Shown here: in pieces, positions 1 through 5,494 of the stretch | Layout of the letters: every line of letters begins with the position of its first letter | Position numbering within the stretch: position 1 is the first letter of the stretch | NCBI GenBank assembly: GCA_900554455.1 | Contig: USHT01000087.1 | Span: 1 to 5,494, forward strand | Origin: an uncultured Collinsella sp. | Lineage (GTDB): Bacteria; Actinomycetota; Coriobacteriia; Coriobacteriales; Coriobacteriaceae | Direction: 5' to 3' | Length of the DNA stretch: 5,494 nucleotides | Notes under the pieces: model-generated | Seen by the model: the letters and a program-made list of their open reading frames with translations, nothing else | Told to the model about the DNA's origin: nothing | Database searches by the model: none | Program-made: the position numbers and the translations under genes

Positions 1-1
1 C

Positions 2-628
2 CGCGTGAAAGTCGAAGACGGAACGATCAGGCGCCTACATCAAGAAGACCTCTGTCAGGCACTTGGGGTGATGCCCGCCCAAAAGTACACGGCAGACGGC
101 GGCCCGACCACCCGCGACATTCAAGAGCTCCTCGTAAATACGAGCCACCATCAACTTAACCTGTATCTGTTTACGCAGATGCTGTTCTTCAACGCCATTA
201 TCGGCGCACCGGATGCGCATGCGAAAAACTATTCCCTGCTCCTTGGAAACGACGGCGCAGCCATGATGGCTCGAATGTACGATGTCGCATCGGGGCTGGC
301 ATACGAGCGCATGCGCCGCCGGGCGCGCCTTGCCATGAGCGTTGGCGGCGAAAATCGTGTGGGGTGCATCGGTCCAGGCGCTATCCGCCGATACCACGGT
401 ATGGGCGACCCCGCGCTGGAGGCGACGCTCACCGATGCCGGGCTATCCGAGAAGTTTTGCTTTGCGACCATGATGGACCTCGCCTACGAGGTGCCCATTT
501 GCATGGAAGAGGTCATGGACGAATACGCCGACCTGCCCGGCATGACGGACCTGCGCGAGCATATGCTCGGCCCTGTCCGCGAAAACTGCCAGCGCACCCT
601 CGACCTCATCAGGGCAGAAATGGACTAG
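2..628 (+). CDS. hipA: HipA-type serine/threonine kinase toxin, C-terminal part (5' end outside window)
   Basis: This is the C-terminal kinase portion of a HipA-family protein, the toxin of type II HipBA toxin-antitoxin modules. Family members phosphorylate Ser/Thr of a target; E. coli HipA acts on glutamyl-tRNA synthetase and so stops translation. Visible family blocks are RLHQEDLCQALG near the left edge, GAPDAHAKN (bases 203-229), YDV (278-286) and LAMSVGGENR further on. The Asp at 212-214 matches the catalytic Asp309 of E. coli HipA and the Asp at 281-283 matches the metal-binding Asp332. Their 23-residue spacing is the same as in E. coli. The frame is open to the left edge, and a GTG at base 5 falls inside the conserved domain, so it is not the real start. 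By comparison with the roughly 440-residue E. coli protein, rather more than half is missing, including the autophosphorylated Ser150 loop. No disruption is visible in the part seen. A hipB antitoxin would be expected upstream but cannot be checked. Confidence 0.9.
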   Translation, partial: RVKVEDGTIRRLHQEDLCQALGVMPAQKYTADGGPTTRDIQELLVNTSHHQLNLYLFTQMLFFNAIIGAPDAHAKNYSLLLGNDGAAMMARMYDVASGLAYERMRRRARLAMSVGGENRVGCIGPGAIRRYHGMGDPALEATLTDAGLSEKFCFATMMDLAYEVPICMEEVMDEYADLPGMTDLREHMLGPVRENCQRTLDLIRAEMD

Positions 629-634
629 GTGGCC

Positions 635-650
635 ATAATTTCGCAATTAT
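635..650. repeat. Short AT-rich inverted repeat just after hipA
   Basis: ATAATT (635-640) and AATTAT (645-650) are perfect inverted repeats around a TCGC loop, starting six bases after the hipA stop codon. The stem is only six A-T pairs, so it is weak as RNA. It lies in the stretch that also supplies the T-rich tail of the neighbouring minus-strand terminator. I see no further function. Confidence 0.35.
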
Positions 651-700
651 CAAACAAAAGAGAGGGGGCACCCGTCGCAAAAGCTCAGATGCCCCCTCTC
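651..700 (-). terminator. Rho-independent terminator of pepD, between convergent genes
   Basis: GAGAGGGGGCA (660-670) and TGCCCCCTCTC (690-700) form a perfect 11-bp GC-rich stem with a 19-base loop. Read on the minus strand the stem is followed at once by TTTTGTTTGATAA (659-647), a good intrinsic terminator tail, and it lies about 55 bases beyond the pepD stop. On the plus strand the stem is followed by GTAATGTCATTTGC, a poor tail. It therefore mainly serves pepD, but as RNA it could also protect or partly terminate the hipA transcript coming the other way. Confidence 0.85.
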
Positions 701-719
701 GTAATGTCATTTGCAATCC

Positions 720-749
720 GCTAGCACGTGGCTCGAACTGCTGCTAGCG
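720..749. repeat. Perfect 8-bp inverted repeat next to the pepD stop
   Basis: CGCTAGCA (720-727) and TGCTAGCG (742-749) are a perfect inverted repeat with a 14-base spacer, just after the pepD stop codon on the minus strand. In the transcript it would form a hairpin directly before the main terminator stem, so the pepD mRNA would end in two tandem hairpins. No T-run follows this one, so it looks like a stability element or a protein-binding palindrome rather than a terminator itself. Confidence 0.5.
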
Positions 750-755
750 CGACCT

Positions 756-2213
756 TTACGCAGCAAGGCGCTTGAGGACGTCGATGAGCAGCTCGTAGAA
801 GCGCTCGGCAGAAGCGAGCTCCATGCTCTCGTCCGGGGTGTGGACATCGGAGAGTGTCGGGCCCACGGCGATGGCGTCCAGGCCGTGCAGGGCCTCGGCA
901 AACAGGCCGCACTCAAGGCCGGCGTGAATGGACTCGATGCGCAGCTCGGAGCCAAAGAGCTCGCGATAGCTCTCGACAAAGACGTCGCGGACCGGCGAAT
1001 GCTCGGCATAGCTCCAGCCGGGATACTCGAACTCAAACTTGGCGTCGAAGCCCAGGACATCGGCAAGCGTCTGCAGGCGGTCCTTGAACTCGTTCTGCAG
1101 CGAGGTGATCGAGGAGCGCGGGGACAGCATAATCTTGACCTCGTCATCGGAGGTGGCGACCACGCCGATGTTGGAGGAAACCTCGACGGAGCCGTCGGTG
1201 GCGACGTTGCGGCGAATCACGCCGTTAGGGGCAAGACGCAGGGCGCGGATGAGGGCAAGCGCGGACTTCTCGTCCATGGCCTCGACCTCGGCGTCGTCGG
1301 CAATCTCGACGGTGCAGGTAAAGCCGGGGTCGAAGACCTCGAGCTCGGCAGTGACGTCGGCGATGATGCCCTTTGCGATCTGGGCCGCGGCCTCGGCGGC
1401 AGCGTGGTCGGCGTAGACCAGCTCGGCCTTGCACTCACGGTTGATGGCGTTGTCCTTGGTGCCGCCGTTGAAGCTGACGATGGCGGGCTCACCGGCGACC
1501 ATCAGGCGGTCGATGATGCGGGCCATGATGAGGTTTCCGTTGCCGCGCTCCAGGTTGATATCACTGCCGGAGTGGCCGCCCAACAGACCGGAAATGTCGA
1601 GCGTGAGGGTGCTACCGGTCTTGTGCTCGCGCACGATGGGGCAGGTGTAGGTAACGACGACGCCGCCGGCGCAGCTGACGGTGGCAACGCCCTCTTCCTC
1701 GGAGTCAAGGTTAATCATGGTGCGGGCGCTAATCTGGGACTTGTCGAGCGTCTCGGCGCCGACCAGGCCGGTCTCCTCGTCGGTGGTGAACACGCACTCG
1801 AGGGCCGGATGGGCAATCGAATCGTCGTTGAGCACAGTAAGCATAAGCGCGACGGCGATACCATTGTCGGCGCCCAGGGTGGTGCCGTTGGCGGTAAGGA
1901 CGCCGTCCTTGACGACCAGGTCGATACCATCGGTCGTAAAGTCGTGCTCGACGGAGCCCAACTTGTCGCACACCATGTCGATATGGCCCTGCAGCATTAC
2001 GGTCGGGGCATTCTCGGCACCGGCAGATGCGGGCTTGCGAATGATGACGTTGTAGACCTCGTCCTGATACACATCGAGACCGCGCTCCTTGGCAAACGCG
2101 ACCAGGAAATCGCTGATGCCCTTCTCGTTGCCGGACCCACGGGGGATCGCGCTGACCTCCTCAAAGAAATGGAACAGCTGGGCGGGCTCGTAGCCGGTAA
2201 TCTTGTAGTCCAT
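756..2213 (-). CDS. pepD: Cytosolic aminoacyl-histidine (beta-Ala-His) / nonspecific dipeptidase, M20 family
   Basis: PepD is a cytosolic zinc metallopeptidase that cleaves a broad set of unblocked dipeptides, including X-His such as carnosine, in the last step of peptide breakdown. The product is 485 residues, the length of E. coli PepD. The catalytic domain shows GHIDMV (76-81), TTLGADNGI (111-119), DEETG (145-149), NLDSEEEG (168-175), HAGLECG (430-436) and GPTLSDVHTPDE (451-462). By homology to the Vibrio enzyme, His77, Asp116, Glu147, Asp170 and His458 are the zinc ligands, and Asp79 and Glu146 are catalytic; all are present. The central part, about 200-385 with GGHSG and FNGGTKDNAI, is the lid/dimer domain. 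There is no signal peptide. I chose the ATG at 2213 because AAGGAGG (2224-2218) lies 4 bases upstream and the protein begins like its homologues; the frame stays open to 2318 but that extension has no family resemblance. It has its own leader and terminator, so it is probably monocistronic. Confidence 0.95.
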   Translation of the reverse strand: MDYKITGYEPAQLFHFFEEVSAIPRGSGNEKGISDFLVAFAKERGLDVYQDEVYNVIIRKPASAGAENAPTVMLQGHIDMVCDKLGSVEHDFTTDGIDLVVKDGVLTANGTTLGADNGIAVALMLTVLNDDSIAHPALECVFTTDEETGLVGAETLDKSQISARTMINLDSEEEGVATVSCAGGVVVTYTCPIVREHKTGSTLTLDISGLLGGHSGSDINLERGNGNLIMARIIDRLMVAGEPAIVSFNGGTKDNAINRECKAELVYADHAAAEAAAQIAKGIIADVTAELEVFDPGFTCTVEIADDAEVEAMDEKSALALIRALRLAPNGVIRRNVATDGSVEVSSNIGVVATSDDEVKIMLSPRSSITSLQNEFKDRLQTLADVLGFDAKFEFEYPGWSYAEHSPVRDVFVESYRELFGSELRIESIHAGLECGLFAEALHGLDAIAVGPTLSDVHTPDESMELASAERFYELLIDVLKRLAA

Positions 2214-2257
2214 GGTGCCTCCTTGGCGCAACTGGTTAGACAGTAAGACATGCGACT

Positions 2258-2286
2258 TGTATATTCCCAGACTTTGCGTGCATAAA
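2258..2286 (-). promoter_or_regulatory. Possible sigma-70-type promoter of pepD
   Basis: On the minus strand TTTATG (2286-2281) and TATACA (2263-2258) are separated by 17 bases, a correct spacing with a fair -10 (4 of 6) and a poor -35 (3 of 6). Transcription would start near 2251, giving a leader of about 38 bases before the pepD ATG with its strong AAGGAGG ribosome binding site. A promoter is expected here because the terminator-like hairpin of clpC lies just upstream. The exact boxes are uncertain. Confidence 0.3.
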
Positions 2287-2322
2287 CCAGTCGAAAACGC
2301 CGAGCGCCCTCGCATCATCGGC

Positions 2323-2350
2323 TAACGGTGGACCGTATAGCGTAACGGTC
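2323..2350. repeat. TAACGGT direct/inverted repeat cluster upstream of pepD
   Basis: TAACGGT occurs twice on the same strand (2323-2329 and 2343-2349), exactly 20 bp apart, that is about two helical turns. An inverted ACCGT (2332-2336) lies between them. As a result GACCGT (2331-2336) and ACGGTC (2345-2350) form a 6-bp inverted repeat, and ACGGT/ACCGT form a tighter one. It sits some 40-65 bp upstream of the proposed pepD -35 box, where an activator or repressor site could be. No known regulator is recognised. Confidence 0.4.
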
Positions 2351-2370
2351 ACAACTTCCGCAGCTCTACA

Positions 2371-2402
2371 AATCGAGGCGCCCTTTCCGGAGCGCCTCGA
2401 TT
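2371..2402 (-). terminator. Probable terminator hairpin of clpC
   Basis: AATCGAGGCGC (2371-2381) and GCGCCTCGATT (2392-2402) make a perfect 11-bp stem with a 10-base loop, 25 bases after the clpC stop on the minus strand. The minus-strand tail is only TGTAG after a stem that ends in ATT, so the U-tract is short. It is probably a weak intrinsic terminator or a 3' end-stabilising hairpin; position and stem quality are the main support. Confidence 0.65.
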
Positions 2403-2427
2403 GCGCGTATCAAATTGTCGCCACGCC

Positions 2428-5070
2428 CTACAGCGCGCCGGAACCGGCTTGCATCATGCCACCGGGGCCCGAGCTCACGCCACTGCTCACAGGCGCGGCG
2501 TTGCCGGTGTGCGGTGCCGCCGGGACGGTATCGCCACCGAGTGTGCCCGCCGGACGCGGTGCCGGGATCTCGCCCGTGCCGTGGCTAAAGACAAACTTGC
2601 CATCGGCCACGTCGCACAGGACGGTATCGCCCTCGCCCCACTCGCCGGCCAGAAGCTCCTCGGACAGCGGGTCCTCGATGAGCTTTTGAATAGCACGGCG
2701 CAGCGGACGCGCACCGTTGGTGAGGTCGGTGCCCTCGGCCACGATCTTGTCATAGGCCGCATCGGTGAGCTTGATGTTCATGCCGTTGGCAATCAGGCGT
2801 TGACGCAGGTCGTCCACCAGCAGGTGCGCGATCTTGGTCAGATTCTCGCCCGAAAGCTTCTGGAACACCACGATATCGTCGATACGGTTGAGCAGCTCGG
2901 GGCGGAACAGGCGCTTAAGTTCGCCCATCGCACGGCCCTTAATCTCGCTCGAGGTAAGGCCCTGCTCACCGGTGGTGCCAAAACCGACGCTCGCATCCTG
3001 CGCGATCTCGCGGGCGCCCACGTTGGACGTCATGATGATCACGGTATTGCGGAAGTCGACCGTCTTGCCCTGGCTATCAGTCAGGCGACCCTCCTCCAGC
3101 ACCTGCAACAAAATGTTGAAGATGTCGGGGTGCGCCTTCTCGATCTCGTCGAACAGCACGACCGAGTACGGGTGACGACGAACGGCCTTGGTAAGCTGAC
3201 CGCCCTCGTCGTGGCCCACGTAACCCGGAGGGCTACCGATAAGCTTGGAGACCTCGAACTCGCTGCCGAACTCCGACATGTCGAAGCTGATGAGCGCGTC
3301 CTTACTGCCAAAGAGGTACTCGGCGAGCGTCTTGGCGAGCTCGGTCTTGCCTGTGCCGGTGGGACCAAGGAAGATAAAGCTACCACCGGGACGACGCGGG
3401 TCCTTGAGCGGCGAGCGGCTGCGGCGCACGGCCTTGGCGACGGCCTCGACGGCCTCGTCCTGGCCGATAATGCGGGTCTTGAGCACGCTTTCGGTCTGCA
3501 GCAGGCGACGGCTCTCGCTCTCGGTGAGCGAGGAAACTGGCACGCCAGAGGTCACGGACACGATGTCGGCAATCTGACTCACGTCGATGGTGAGCGGGCT
3601 GGCGTCGAGCTCGGCGGTCCAGGCGGCCTTGGCCTCGGCGAGCTCAATCTCGGCAGCCTTTTGCTGCTCGGTAATCTCGGCGGCCTTGTTCATGTCGTCG
3701 CTCTCGGTGGCCTCCTGCGCGGCGGCCTTGAGCTCCTCTATGCGATGCTCGGCCTCGCGCACCGGCTCGGGCGCACGATTCGCGGCGATGCGAGCGCGGG
3801 CACCGGCCTCGTCGATGAGGTCGATGGCCTTATCGGGCAGGAAGCGATCCTGGATGTAGCGGTTGGAAAGGTTCGCGGCAGCCTCGATAGCGCCCTGCGT
3901 GTAGCGCACATGGTGGTGCTCCTCGTAGCGCGGCTTAAGCGCGGTCAGGATCTTGACGGTGTCCTCGACGCTCGGCTCCTCGACATCGATAGTCTGGAAG
4001 CGACGCTCGAAGGCTGGGTCTTTGGTGAGGTACTTGCGGAATTCCTCGGCCGTGGTGGCGCCAATAATCTGGAAGGCACCGCGTGCAAGCACGGGCTTGA
4101 GCATGGAGCTCGCGTCGATGGAGCCCTCGGCAGAACCGGCACCGATGATGGTGTGCATCTCGTCAATAAACAGGATGACGTCGTCAGCCTCGGTGGCCTC
4201 CTGGATCACGTTCTTGAGGCGCTCCTCAAACTCACCGCGATACTTGGCGCCCGCAACGAGGCCCGGCAGGTCAAGCGTCCAGATGTTCTGGTTCATGAGG
4301 TTCTCGGGCACGTTGCCGGCAGCGATCTGCTGCGCCAGGCCCTCGACGATGGCCGTTTTGCCCACGCCGGGATCGCCCAGGATAAGCGGGTTGTTCTTGG
4401 TGCGGCGCGAAAGGATCTCCATCATGCGCTGGACTTCCTTTTCGCGGCCAATCACGGGATCGAGCTCGCCGTCGCGCGCCTTTTGAGTGAGGTTGGTGGC
4501 GAACTGCTTGAGCGTGTCGGTGCCGCCCCCCTTTTGCTGAGAGGCATCCGAGCCGCTAAAGAACGGCAGGCCCGCACCGGGACGACCAGCACCGGCGCCG
4601 GCGAGCGGACGCTTCTTGTCCTGGTCCTTGGCGGTGAGTTTCTCGATAGCCTTTTTGATGGAGGCGGACGACACACCCAGGCGCATGAGGATGTCCATGG
4701 CCATGCCGTTACCCTCTTCGACGATGCCAATCAGCAAGTGCTCGGTCGACACGTAGGTCTGGTTGTTCTCACGTGCCACGCGGAAGGAGCGCTCCATCAC
4801 GCTAATGACGAGCGGCGTAAAGGCAAGCTTGGCAGCCTCGGTCTCCTCGCTGGGCTCGGGAACCGTGGTCTGGACCTCCTTGAGGGTGTCCATGATGTCG
4901 TCGTAGGAGATATCAAGCGAGCGCAGCGCCTCGGCAGCGATGCCCTCGTCCTCCTTGGCGAGTGCGAGCAGCAGGTGCTCGGTGCCCACCTTATTTGAGT
5001 GCAGATCGAGCGCCTCCTGTTTGGCCATCGACATGACCTTGCGCGCTCGATCGGTAAATCTATCTAACAT
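2428..5070 (-). CDS. clpC: ClpC-type Hsp100 AAA+ unfoldase, partner of ClpP
   Basis: ClpC is a hexameric ATP-driven unfoldase that threads proteins into ClpP for degradation in the cytosol. The 880 residues show two Clp_N repeats (about 1-73 and 78-148), a Gly/Ala/Pro linker (151-185), AAA-1 with GDPGVGKTA (232-240), pore segment KYRGE (276-280) and Walker B ILFIDE (299-304), a middle coiled-coil domain (about 435-490), and AAA-2 with GPTGTGKTE (569-577), [12 protein letters not shown] (616-627), Walker B VVLFDE (637-642), Arg finger in LLNRID (726-731) and sensor 2 GARPLRR (786-792). The VGF loop (695-697) fits ClpP docking. Both ATPase sites look intact. The ATG at 5070 is chosen because AAGGA (5082-5078) lies 7 bases upstream and [10 protein letters not shown] matches family N-termini. 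It is longer than B. subtilis ClpC (810) because of the linker and a roughly 47-residue Gly/Pro/Ala/Ser tail. No ctsR, mcsA or mcsB is adjacent. ClpB is less likely: the middle domain is short and of ClpC type. Confidence 0.96.
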   Translation of the reverse strand: MLDRFTDRARKVMSMAKQEALDLHSNKVGTEHLLLALAKEDEGIAAEALRSLDISYDDIMDTLKEVQTTVPEPSEETEAAKLAFTPLVISVMERSFRVARENNQTYVSTEHLLIGIVEEGNGMAMDILMRLGVSSASIKKAIEKLTAKDQDKKRPLAGAGAGRPGAGLPFFSGSDASQQKGGGTDTLKQFATNLTQKARDGELDPVIGREKEVQRMMEILSRRTKNNPLILGDPGVGKTAIVEGLAQQIAAGNVPENLMNQNIWTLDLPGLVAGAKYRGEFEERLKNVIQEATEADDVILFIDEMHTIIGAGSAEGSIDASSMLKPVLARGAFQIIGATTAEEFRKYLTKDPAFERRFQTIDVEEPSVEDTVKILTALKPRYEEHHHVRYTQGAIEAAANLSNRYIQDRFLPDKAIDLIDEAGARARIAANRAPEPVREAEHRIEELKAAAQEATESDDMNKAAEITEQQKAAEIELAEAKAAWTAELDASPLTIDVSQIADIVSVTSGVPVSSLTESESRRLLQTESVLKTRIIGQDEAVEAVAKAVRRSRSPLKDPRRPGGSFIFLGPTGTGKTELAKTLAEYLFGSKDALISFDMSEFGSEFEVSKLIGSPPGYVGHDEGGQLTKAVRRHPYSVVLFDEIEKAHPDIFNILLQVLEEGRLTDSQGKTVDFRNTVIIMTSNVGAREIAQDASVGFGTTGEQGLTSSEIKGRAMGELKRLFRPELLNRIDDIVVFQKLSGENLTKIAHLLVDDLRQRLIANGMNIKLTDAAYDKIVAEGTDLTNGARPLRRAIQKLIEDPLSEELLAGEWGEGDTVLCDVADGKFVFSHGTGEIPAPRPAGTLGGDTVPAAPHTGNAAPVSSGVSSGPGGMMQAGSGAL

Positions 5071-5086
5071 GCTCGTTTCCTTACAT
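5071..5086 (-). promoter_or_regulatory. clpC ribosome binding site overlapping an ATG-TAA start-stop
   Basis: On the minus strand AAGGA (5082-5078) precedes the clpC ATG by 7 bases, which fixes the start at 5070. The first two bases of that site belong to the TAA of a minimal ATG-TAA pair (5086-5081). An in-frame extension exists from ATG at 5094 (and a TTG at 5103), but it would place the Shine-Dalgarno sequence inside the coding region and adds residues not typical of ClpC. Confidence 0.7.
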
Positions 5087-5095
5087 GAGTTCATC

Positions 5096-5130
5096 GAAAT
5101 CAAAACGCCCGCCCGTCGGCGGCGCTTTTG
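5096..5130 (-). terminator. Terminator-like hairpin in the clpC leader (terminator or attenuator)
   Basis: On the minus strand bases 5130-5101 can fold with C5130-G5101, four A-T pairs, four G-C pairs (5124-5121 with 5106-5109) and three more (5120-5118 with 5111-5113). The loop is GACG, with single-base bulges at 5125 and 5110. The GC core is followed by TTTTGATTTC (5105-5096), so it has the form of an intrinsic terminator. It ends about 30 bases before the clpC start, too close for a full promoter plus leader to fit after it. It could end transcription from the upstream minus-strand gene, act as an attenuator for clpC, or both. Confidence 0.6.
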
Positions 5131-5209
5131 TCTCTTTACCCACAGGTTGTCTATGTTAACAGCTGGAGGAATATCTATAAACCCGGCTCACATGAATGCA
5201 GGTTATGAC

Positions 5210-5237
5210 CGCATCGCGGGACTCACCGCGCGATGCG
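5210..5237. repeat. GC-rich 9-bp perfect inverted repeat between the right-edge gene and clpC
   Basis: CGCATCGCG (5210-5218) and CGCGATGCG (5229-5237) are perfect inverted repeats with a 10-base spacer. They lie about 25 bases after the stop of the right-edge gene and about 140 bases upstream of the clpC ATG. No T-run follows on the minus strand, so it is not a classic intrinsic terminator. It may be a 3'-end hairpin of the upstream transcript or an operator for clpC. Confidence 0.5.
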
Positions 5238-5313
5238 CGACAGGCGCCCCGCAAGAGAAACCCTAGGCGTCTTTCACCACGTCGGGACTCGTCGCACGCG
5301 ATGCGCGATAGGC
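5217..5313. repeat. Degenerate direct repeat spanning the 3' end of the right-edge gene
   Basis: CGGGACTC, then GCGATGCGCGA, then AGGC occur in the same order at 5217-5245 and 5283-5313. The first copy is two bases shorter and they start 66 bp apart. The second copy encodes the last residues of the right-edge protein (AYRASRATSP); the first lies beyond its stop codon and, in another minus-strand frame, would read ACRASRGESR. This looks like an old partial duplication of the gene's 3' end. Confidence 0.6.
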
Positions 5314-5494
5314 ATCGGCCTCCTTGGAGACGCGTTCGAGCAGCTCGGATGTATCGACGCCCTCGACTTGCGCGACCGTTTCCACCGTCTGTATGGCGAC
5401 CGCCCTCAGGTACGCGCACGCGCTGTCCCCCGGCTGCTCGAGGTCTATCTCCTCGCCGCCCTCCCGGGCAAAGCCGACCGCCATCACAAAGCCC
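5263..5494 (-). CDS. Unrecognised acidic protein, C-terminal part (5' end outside window)
   Basis: The frame is open from the right edge to a TAG at 5265-5263 and gives 76 visible residues that continue upstream. I do not recognise the family. The stretch is acidic and probably mostly helical, with no membrane segment and no clear metal or nucleotide motif. It contains a Glu/Asp-rich patch (GGEEIDLEQPGD) followed by a likely helix (CAYLRAVAIQTVETVAQVEG), a second predicted helix (TSELLERVSKEADAYRAS) and a polar tail ending VVKDA. A GTG-ATG pair at 5487-5482 could be an internal or a real start, but no Shine-Dalgarno can be judged so near the edge. An overlapping minus-strand frame (5156-5419) is Arg/Gly-rich and less protein-like, which favours this one. 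It is on the same strand as clpC and about 190 bases before it, with terminator-like structures between, so it is probably a separate unit. Confidence 0.6.
   Translation of the reverse strand, partial: GFVMAVGFAREGGEEIDLEQPGDSACAYLRAVAIQTVETVAQVEGVDTSELLERVSKEADAYRASRATSPDVVKDA

Noticed and set aside
364..747. A 127-codon plus-strand frame overlapping hipA
   Set aside because: It is Arg/Pro-rich, overlaps the conserved HipA frame and runs through the terminator stem, so it is a shadow frame.
720..760. A tRNA-like fragment (GTTCGAGCC on the minus strand near 727-740)
   Set aside because: The flanking bases do not form a T-stem, and no D-arm, anticodon arm or acceptor stem can be built around it.
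711..2246. A 511-codon open frame on the plus strand, opposite pepD
   Set aside because: It is an antisense shadow of pepD with a biased composition; the minus-strand protein has all M20 motifs and a strong ribosome binding site.
2214..2318. A 35-residue N-terminal extension of pepD
   Set aside because: The internal ATG at 2213 has an excellent AAGGAGG site and gives the standard PepD N-terminus and the exact family length; the extension covers the likely promoter.
2401..4998. An 865-codon open frame on the plus strand, opposite clpC
   Set aside because: It is a shadow of the strongly GC-biased clpC codon use. The translation is Leu/Gly/Val/Ala/His-rich with no recognisable domain, whereas the minus strand encodes an intact ClpC.
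5148..5179. Promoter boxes for clpC (TAGACA at 5153-5148 or TATAGA at 5179-5174)
   Set aside because: TAGACA is a good -35 but the matching -10 (CAAAAG) is poor. TATAGA has no acceptable -35 at 16-18 bases. I could not settle on either.
5156..5419. An 87-codon minus-strand frame overlapping the right-edge gene
   Set aside because: It is Arg/Gly-rich and not protein-like in its first half. Its similarity to the neighbouring protein's end (ACRASRGESR) comes from the DNA duplication described, not from a separate gene.
1..5494. CRISPR arrays, insertion sequences, rRNA or phage genes
   Set aside because: No regularly spaced repeats, transposase or integrase motifs, terminal repeats or rRNA segments were seen; the window is filled by four genes and short intergenic regions.

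Overview
This GC-rich window is densely coded and compact. It suggests a high-GC Gram-positive bacterium. An actinobacterial relative of the Coriobacteriia/Collinsella type is my best guess, based on base composition, the ClpC type and the overall style of the locus. This is inference; no marker gene such as rRNA is present.

Layout from left to right. (1) Bases 2-628, + strand: the C-terminal half of a HipA-type serine/threonine kinase toxin, whose start and any hipB antitoxin lie outside the window. (2) Bases 629-755: a convergent intergenic region with a strong intrinsic terminator (stem-loop 660-700 plus a T-rich run on the minus strand) and a second perfect inverted repeat (720-749). (3) Bases 756-2213, - strand: a complete pepD, an M20-family dinuclear zinc dipeptidase of 485 residues. 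(4) Bases 2214-2427: the pepD leader with a probable promoter, a small cluster of TAACGGT repeats, and the stem-loop that follows clpC. (5) Bases 2428-5070, - strand: a complete clpC, an 880-residue Hsp100 AAA+ unfoldase that should feed ClpP. (6) Bases 5071-5262: the clpC leader, with a terminator-like hairpin only about 30 bases before the start codon and a GC-rich 9-bp inverted repeat. (7) Bases 5263-5494, - strand: the 3' end of an unrecognised acidic protein. Its last codons have a degenerate second copy just downstream of its stop.

The three minus-strand genes each seem to have their own leader or terminator, so they read as single-gene units rather than one operon. ClpC with ClpP would unfold and degrade proteins to peptides, and PepD finishes dipeptides to amino acids. 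This is a plausible shared theme of protein turnover, but nothing shows co-regulation.

I see no convincing new multi-gene system. The points most worth a second look are the possible attenuator in the clpC leader, the altered regulatory middle domain of ClpC (Met and Thr at positions that are Phe and Arg in the Firmicutes proteins), its long low-complexity linker and tail, and the repeat structures in the two intergenic regions.
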